Shown: positions 59,183-64,000 of the stretch, one piece after another
Layout of the letters: the number at the start of each line of letters is the position of its first letter
Numbering within the stretch: position 1 is the stretch's first letter
Assembly (NCBI RefSeq): GCF_047237965.1
Contig: NZ_JBDFLX010000001.1
Coordinates: forward strand, 620,001 to 684,000
Source of the DNA: Noviherbaspirillum_A sp047237965
GTDB lineage: Bacteria > Pseudomonadota > Gammaproteobacteria > Burkholderiales > Burkholderiaceae_D
Direction of reading: 5' to 3'
DNA length: 64,000 nt
The notes under the pieces: generated by a model
Database searches by the model: none
Seen by the model: the letters and a program-made list of their open reading frames with translations, nothing else
What the model was told of the DNA's origin: nothing
Made by a program: the position numbers and the translations under genes

Positions 59183-61108
59183 ATGTGTGGAATCGTCGGA
59201 ATCTTCGATATGCGCCAGATGCGCGACATCGACCTGCAACAGCTGACGCGAATGAATGAAACCCAGCACCACCGCGGCCCGACCGAGGGCGGGGTGCATC
59301 GCGAGGCGGGCATCGGCTTCGGCCATCGTCGCCTGTCCATCATCGACCTGTCGTCGGGGCAGCAACCGCTGTTCAACGAGGACCACAGCGTGGTGCTGGT
59401 GTTCAACGGCGAGATCTATAACTTCGTCGCGCTGATGGATGAGCTGACCGGCCTGGGCCATACCTTCCGCACCCGCTGCGACACCGAGGTGATCGTGCAT
59501 GCCTGGGAAGAGTGGGGCGAGGCCTGCGTGCAGCGCTTCCGCGGCATGTTCGCGTTCGCGCTGTGGGACCGCAACAAGCAGACCATGTTCCTGGCGCGCG
59601 ACCGGCTCGGCATCAAGCCGATGTACTGCGCGCTGCTGGACGACGGCATGTTCCTGTTCGGTTCGGAGCTGAAGGCGCTGATGTCGATACCGGGGCTGTC
59701 GCGCGAACTCGACCCGCATGCGGTGGAAGACTATTTCGCCTATGGCTATGTGCCCGAGCCGCGCACCATCTTCAAGGGCGCCTTCAAGCTGCAGCCGGGC
59801 TACATGCTGACGCTAAAGGCCGGCGCGGCCACGCTGCCGGCCCAGAAGCAATACTGGGACGTGCCGTTCAAGCCGCATGCGCCGATGTCGGCCGAGGAAG
59901 CCGAGCAGGAACTGATCGTCAAGCTGCGCGACGCGGTGCAGAGCCACACGGTGGCCGACGTGCCGCTGGGCGCTTTCCTGTCCGGCGGCGTCGACTCCAG
60001 CGCAGTGGTGGCGATGATGGCCGGCATGAGCGACGAGCCGGTCAGCACCTGCTCGATCGGTTTCGACGACCAGGCCTACGATGAATCGGAATATGCAGCC
60101 GAAGTGGCGCGGCAGTACAAGACCACGCATTACCGCGAAGTCGTAGACAAGGATGACTATGGCCTGATCGACACGCTGGCCCGGCTCTACGATGAACCCT
60201 ATGCCGACAGCTCCGCCATTCCGACTTACCGCGTATGCGAACTGGCCAGGAAGCGCGTCACCGTGGCCCTGTCCGGCGATGGCGGCGACGAGAATTTCGC
60301 GGGCTACCGGCGTTACCGGTATGCGATGGCGGAGCAGCGGGTGCGCTCGGTGCTGCCTTCCTCGCTCAGGAAGCCCGTGTTCGGCTTCCTCGGCAATGTC
60401 TATCCGAAGGCGGACTGGGCGCCGCGCATGTTCCGCGCCAAGACCACGTTCGAGGCATTGGCGCGCGACCTGGTGGAAGGCTATTTCCATGGCGTGTCGG
60501 TGATGCCGGACCGGGTCCGGGCGCAGCTGTTCTCCGACGGCTTCAAGCGCTCGCTGCAGGGCTACAGCGCCATCGAGGTCATGCGCGGCCATGCGGCCAA
60601 CAGCCCGACCGACGATCCGCTGTCGCTGATCCAGTATGTGGACATGAAGACCTGGCTGCCGGGCGACATCCTGACCAAGGTCGACCGCGCCAGCATGGCC
60701 CATGCGCTGGAAGTGCGGGTGCCTCTGCTGGACCATGAGTTCGTGGAATGGGCTTCCGGCGTGCCATCGTCGCTGAAGCTGCGCGGTCAGGAAGGCAAGT
60801 ATTTGCTGAAGAAGTCGCTGGAGCCGCATCTGTCGCATGATGTGCTGTACCGGGACAAGATGGGCTTTTCGATTCCGCTGGCAAGCTGGTTCCGCGGCCC
60901 GCTGCGCGAGCGCGTGAAGCAGGCCTTGCTGGGGCCTACGCTGGCCGGCACGGGCATCTTCAACATGCGCTTTTTGCAGGACATGGTAGAGCAGCACCAG
61001 TCGGGCCGGCGTGATTACACCGCGCCGATCTATACCGTGATGATGTTCGAGGCTTTCCTGCGCAACTGCCTGGAGGAGGCGCCGGCGCATAGCCTGGCAG
61101 CGGCCTGA
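59183..61108 (+). CDS. XrtA-locus asparagine-synthase-like amidotransferase
   Basis: Class II glutamine amidotransferase fused to an asparagine-synthetase domain. It has 641 residues. The N-terminal nucleophile is Cys2 (after Met removal, MCGIVGIF), RGPTEGG near residue 33-39 and the NGEIYN motif (about 76-81). The ATP pyrophosphatase loop is SGGVDSS (267-273). It probably amidates a sugar acid or an amino-acid decoration of the exopolysaccharide rather than making free asparagine, as proposed for this exosortase-locus group. Start is the ATG at 59183. Last gene of the locus before the repeat island. Confidence 0.92.
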   Translation: MCGIVGIFDMRQMRDIDLQQLTRMNETQHHRGPTEGGVHREAGIGFGHRRLSIIDLSSGQQPLFNEDHSVVLVFNGEIYNFVALMDELTGLGHTFRTRCDTEVIVHAWEEWGEACVQRFRGMFAFALWDRNKQTMFLARDRLGIKPMYCALLDDGMFLFGSELKALMSIPGLSRELDPHAVEDYFAYGYVPEPRTIFKGAFKLQPGYMLTLKAGAATLPAQKQYWDVPFKPHAPMSAEEAEQELIVKLRDAVQSHTVADVPLGAFLSGGVDSSAVVAMMAGMSDEPVSTCSIGFDDQAYDESEYAAEVARQYKTTHYREVVDKDDYGLIDTLARLYDEPYADSSAIPTYRVCELARKRVTVALSGDGGDENFAGYRRYRYAMAEQRVRSVLPSSLRKPVFGFLGNVYPKADWAPRMFRAKTTFEALARDLVEGYFHGVSVMPDRVRAQLFSDGFKRSLQGYSAIEVMRGHAANSPTDDPLSLIQYVDMKTWLPGDILTKVDRASMAHALEVRVPLLDHEFVEWASGVPSSLKLRGQEGKYLLKKSLEPHLSHDVLYRDKMGFSIPLASWFRGPLRERVKQALLGPTLAGTGIFNMRFLQDMVEQHQSGRRDYTAPIYTVMMFEAFLRNCLEEAPAHSLAAA

Positions 61109-61222
61109 CCAGGGTTGGTCACGGGCGGCCCTCCTGCCTCAGCCGTAGTGTGAATATCCCGAAGGGACATTCACCGAATGTGAATCATGGAATATGGTCG
61201 ACATGGCGATGTCGGGACGTAA

Positions 61223-61375
<153 letters not shown>

Positions 61376-61546
61376 CTTTTAAGTCCCGTTGAGCGCGCCG
61401 TGCCGTCGGTGCGTGGAGCGGGAAAAGGTGCGGCGTCTGTCTGAGCCAAGCGCAGCTTGGCGAGTTTAGCCGCGCCCCGCTCCATGCATCGACGGCACGG
61501 GGACCCTCGCGCAGCGAGGGCGCGATCACCGGGTCGCCTTTTCTTG

Positions 61547-61578
61547 CCTACTTCTTTTGGCGAAGCAAAAGAAGTAGG
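61547..61578. repeat. 12-bp hairpin in left arm with GGCGAAGC loop
   Basis: A stem of 12 perfect pairs (61547-61558 with 61567-61578) around the loop GGCGAAGC (61559-61566). The right arm carries a different stem sequence with the same loop in reverse complement, at 61821-61852. Confidence 0.8.
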
Positions 61579-61677
61579 TCGCCCGCCGGGGCGAACTCCC
61601 GGCCTGGTCATGACGAAAGTGAGATCGTGTTGCTTCACCCGCCGTAAAGACGTCACTGCGAAGCAGCAGTTGCTTTT

Positions 61678-61712
61678 GAAGTTTGAAGTTTGAAGTTTGA
61701 AGTTTGAAGTTT
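61678..61712. repeat. (GAAGTTT)5 heptamer array in central spacer
   Basis: Five perfect copies of the 7-base unit GAAGTTT without interruption, in the spacer between the two arms. The unit length changes the reading frame on expansion, and it lies in no gene. Confidence 0.92.
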
Positions 61713-61820
61713 CAATACGAACTTCAACAACAACACCGACAGTGCTGCCCGTGCGTTGCCGGGTGACGCAACGCGATTGCACTGCCGTGGAGACAAGCCG
61801 GGAGTCCGTCCCGGCGGCCG

Positions 61821-61852
61821 GGTTACTTTTTTGCTTCGCCAAAAAAGTAACC
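61821..61852. repeat. 12-bp hairpin in right arm with GCTTCGCC loop
   Basis: GGTTACTTTTTT (61821-61832) pairs perfectly with AAAAAAGTAACC (61841-61852) around the loop GCTTCGCC, which is the reverse complement of the left-arm loop. The stem differs from the left-arm stem but keeps full pairing. Confidence 0.85.
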
Positions 61853-62041
61853 AAAAAAGGCGACCCGATGATCGCGCCCCCGCTGCGCGGTGGTTCCCGT
61901 GTCAGCGATACCCGGAGCGGGGCGCGGCTAAACTCGCCAAGCTGCGCTTGACTCAGACAGACGCCGCACCTTTTCCCGCTCCGGGCACCGCTGACACGGC
62001 GCGCTCAACGGGACTTAAAAGCAACGGCAACTTCAAAAGCC

Positions 62042-62137
62042 ACTGCAACTGCAACTGCAACTGCAACTGCAACTGCAACTGCAACTGCAACTGCAACTGC
62101 AACTGCAACTGCAACTGCAACTGCAACTGCAACTGCA
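62042..62137. repeat. (ACTGCA)16 hexanucleotide tract, right arm
   Basis: Sixteen perfect ACTGCA hexamers in a row, followed by a degenerate end (ACTGTCGCTGCG) and two further units. The left arm's opposite tract is mainly GCCGTT, so the two tracts are not simple inverted copies. Confidence 0.93.
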
Positions 62138-62264
62138 ACTGTCGCTGCGCGTGCTTTAGCTGCAACTGCAACCACGATCCGACATCGCCATGTCGACCGC
62201 AATCCACTATCGCTGAAATGCACCTCGGGGGATATTTCATCCTACGCCGATGCCAGAGCCTAAA

Positions 62265-62294
62265 AGGAATGGCCGGCTTGCGCCGGCCATTCCT
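62265..62294 (-). terminator. terminator of the epimerase gene
   Basis: A perfect 13-bp stem (62265-62277 with 62282-62294) with a four-base loop, 18 bp after the epimerase stop on the minus strand. Read on the minus strand it is followed by TTTTAGG. It may also stop transcription from the other side. Confidence 0.8.
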
Positions 62295-62311
62295 GTGCTT
62301 GCTTTCCTGTG

Positions 62312-63313
62312 TTAGCGCGGCGCGTTGTGCTTGGCCATCGCCCAATCTTCATACCAGCGATAAAACTCCGCCAGCCCCTGCGCCAGCGACGTGGCCGGCG
62401 CGAAGCCAACCCAGTCCCTCAGCCTGTCGGTATCGGCATAGGTCGCCGGCACATCGCCCGGCTGCATCGGCTGAAAATCAATCACCGCCTTGCGCCCCAG
62501 GGCCTGTTCCAGCGTGGCGATGAAATCCATCACCCGCACCGGCTGATGATTGCCGATATTGAACACCGCATGCGCCGGACGCCCGTTCGCGGCCGGCGTC
62601 GGCTTGAACAGCAGCCGCACCACGCCCTCGACGATGTCGTCGATATAGGTGAAATCGCGTTCCAGCTCACCCTTGGCAAAGACCGGTATCGGCTCGCCAT
62701 TGACGATCTTGCGGGTGAAGCTGAAATAGGCCATGTCGGGCCGGCCCCATGGTCCATACACCGTGAAGAAGCGCAGGCCGGTCAGGGGCAAGTCGTACAG
62801 ATGGCTGTAGGAATAGGCCATCAGCTCGTTGGATTTCTTGGTGGCGGCATACAGCGACACCGGGGCGTCGGTCTGGTCGGACTCGGCGAACGGCACCTTG
62901 GTGTTGGCGCCATAGACGCTGCTGCTGCTGGCATACACCATGTGCGCCGTGCGGTGGCGGCGGCAGGCTTCCAGCATGTTGGCAAACCCGACCAGGTTGG
63001 ACTGGATATAGGCGGCAGGGTTTTCCAGCGAATAGCGCACGCCGGCCTGGGCCGCCAGATGCACTACATGCGTGGGTTGCACCGACTCGAACAGGGCGGC
63101 CACCTGCTGGCCATCCGACAATTCCAAGCGCTGGCAGGCGATGCCGCGCGGCGCCAGCAGCGCCGCGACGCGGTCGTGCTTGAGCTGCGGGTCGTAGTAG
63201 TCGTTGAAGTTGTCGCAGCCGACCACGCGGTGCCCCATGTCGGCCAGGCGCGCGGCGACGAAGCTGCCGACAAAGCCGGCAGCGCCCGTCACGAGGATGG
63301 TGTGCTGCGTCAT
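62312..63313 (-). CDS. NAD-dependent epimerase, UDP-glucuronate 4-epimerase-like
   Basis: Short-chain-dehydrogenase-type sugar epimerase, most like bacterial UDP-glucuronate 4-epimerases (LpsL/Cap1J group), giving UDP-galacturonate. It has 333 residues: NAD motif TGAAGFVG (residues 9-16), DNFNDYYDPQLK (about 34-45), the catalytic Tyr155-x3-Lys159 (YAATKK) with Ser in SSSSVYG near residue 129-135, and RFFTVYGPWGRPDMA, which is typical of this group. It overlaps the UDP-glucose dehydrogenase gene upstream by four bases, so product and substrate genes are coupled. Confidence 0.88.
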   Translation of the reverse strand: MTQHTILVTGAAGFVGSFVAARLADMGHRVVGCDNFNDYYDPQLKHDRVAALLAPRGIACQRLELSDGQQVAALFESVQPTHVVHLAAQAGVRYSLENPAAYIQSNLVGFANMLEACRRHRTAHMVYASSSSVYGANTKVPFAESDQTDAPVSLYAATKKSNELMAYSYSHLYDLPLTGLRFFTVYGPWGRPDMAYFSFTRKIVNGEPIPVFAKGELERDFTYIDDIVEGVVRLLFKPTPAANGRPAHAVFNIGNHQPVRVMDFIATLEQALGRKAVIDFQPMQPGDVPATYADTDRLRDWVGFAPATSLAQGLAEFYRWYEDWAMAKHNAPR

Positions 63314-64000
63314 CGCGCGTCGGCCTGGCCGCGCCGGCCGATGCCGTAATAGGCCAGCCCGGCGTCGGCCACCGTGGCCGGGTCGTACAGATTACGGCCA
63401 TCGAAGATGGCGCGGCCGGCGAGCGTCTGGGCCAGGCGCTCGAAGTCGGGCGAACGGAACTCCTTCCATTCGGTGACCAGGGCCAATGCGTCGCAGCCTT
63501 CGACTGCTTCCCATGCATTGCCGCACAGGGTGATCTGGCCGCCGAACGCTTCTTCGCCATGTTCCTGCAACAGCAGGCGCCGCGCTTCCGAGGATGCTAC
63601 CGGGTCGTAGGCGCGCACCTTGCAGCCGGCTTCCAGCAGTTTCCTGATCAGCACCAGGCTGGGCGCTTCGCGCATGTCGTCGGTGTTGGGCTTGAACGAC
63701 AGGCCCCATAGCGCCAGGGTCTTGCCGCGCAATTCCTGGAAACTGCCGAAATGGCGGACGATCTTGTCGAACATGATCGCCTTCTGTTCTTCATTGACCG
63801 TCTCGATGGCGTTGAGCAGATGCAGCCGGCGGCCATGGTCCACCGAGGTCTTGAGCAGTGCCTTGACGTCTTTCGGGAAGCAGGAGCCGCCATAGCCCAT
63901 GCCGGCGTAGAGAAAATGCGGCCCGATGCGCGGGTCCGAGCCGATGCCCATGCGCACGGCCTCGATGTCGGCGCCCAGCAGCTCGGCCAGGTTGGCCAGT
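63310..64000 (-). CDS. ugd: UDP-glucose 6-dehydrogenase, N-terminus cut by window edge
   Basis: Oxidises UDP-glucose to UDP-glucuronate with two NAD+. Only the C-terminal 229 residues are in the window. These contain the active-site segment GYGGSCFPKDVKAL with the catalytic Cys, GLSFKPNTDDMREAPS (UDP-binding domain) and the C-terminal FDGRNLYDP. Its product is the substrate of the epimerase encoded after it. The start lies beyond the right edge. Confidence 0.93.
   Translation of the reverse strand, partial: LANLAELLGADIEAVRMGIGSDPRIGPHFLYAGMGYGGSCFPKDVKALLKTSVDHGRRLHLLNAIETVNEEQKAIMFDKIVRHFGSFQELRGKTLALWGLSFKPNTDDMREAPSLVLIRKLLEAGCKVRAYDPVASSEARRLLLQEHGEEAFGGQITLCGNAWEAVEGCDALALVTEWKEFRSPDFERLAQTLAGRAIFDGRNLYDPATVADAGLAYYGIGRRGQADAR

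Noticed and set aside
61756..62523. Open frame reading (NC)n across the right-arm repeat
   Set aside because: Low-complexity translation of (ACTGCA)n that runs into the epimerase gene antisense.

Overview
The window is chromosomal DNA of a GC-rich betaproteobacterium. The gene order rluC–HAD phosphatase–Rieske–S49 peptidase, rpmF–plsX–fabHDG–acpP–fabF, rpoE–rseA–rseB–mucD–lepA–lepB–rnc–era–recO–pdxJ–acpS and the protein sequences point to Burkholderiales, most likely Oxalobacteraceae (Herbaspirillum/Noviherbaspirillum/Massilia relatives). This placement is inferred from gene content, not from a search. No prophage, insertion sequence, rRNA or CRISPR array was seen.

Layout. Positions 1-14.2 kb carry accessory and housekeeping genes: an alpha/beta hydrolase cut by the left edge, two small uncharacterised proteins, a VanZ-like protein, surE, a TVP38-type membrane protein, a MATE exporter, an intracellular PHB depolymerase, an AraC regulator, a six-TM chemoreceptor, a DUF3455-type lipoprotein, a small secreted repeat protein, the molybdenum cofactor pair moaA-moeA and a chromate transporter. 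Positions 14.3-22.8 kb hold RNase E with a 740-bp upstream leader region, rluC and its operon, and the minus-strand pair maf and an RsmI-like methyltransferase. Positions 22.8-29.3 kb are the fatty-acid/phospholipid initiation cluster (yceD, rpmF, plsX, fabH, fabD, fabG, acpP, fabF). Positions 29.3-34.0 kb are the envelope-stress module: a YgfX-like protein, rpoE with a good sigma-E-type autoregulatory promoter, anti-sigma rseA, rseB, mucD and a glutaredoxin-like protein. Positions 34.1-44.7 kb run lepA, lepB, DUF4845, rnc, era, recO, pdxJ, acpS, nagZ, uvrC and pgsA, mostly with ATGA overlaps. A tRNA block follows (three identical tRNA-Gly(GCC), tRNA-Cys(GCA), tRNA-Val(CAC)), then an orphan lipoprotein with ten consecutive glycines.

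Positions 47.2-61.1 kb are an exosortase A (XrtA/EpsH) exopolysaccharide locus: outer-membrane export lipoprotein, chain-length protein, tyrosine autokinase, outer-membrane beta-barrel, ExeA/MshM-like ATPase, polysaccharide deacetylase, FemAB-like protein, glycosyltransferase, exosortase fused to EpsI, second glycosyltransferase, and an asparagine-synthase-like amidotransferase. Together these should make, modify and export a polysaccharide and process PEP-CTERM proteins. No PEP-CTERM substrate, priming sugar transferase or PrsK/PrsR regulator lies in the window. Two sequences with sigma-54 (-24/-12) spacing sit in front of the first two genes.

Positions 61.2-62.2 kb contain the oddest DNA: a roughly 1-kb imperfect palindrome of two inverted element copies, carrying different hexanucleotide tracts, a central heptamer array, and hairpins whose stems differ between arms but stay base-paired. 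Beyond it, on the minus strand, a UDP-glucose dehydrogenase (cut by the right edge) and a UDP-glucuronate-epimerase-like protein could supply uronic-acid precursors to the polysaccharide.
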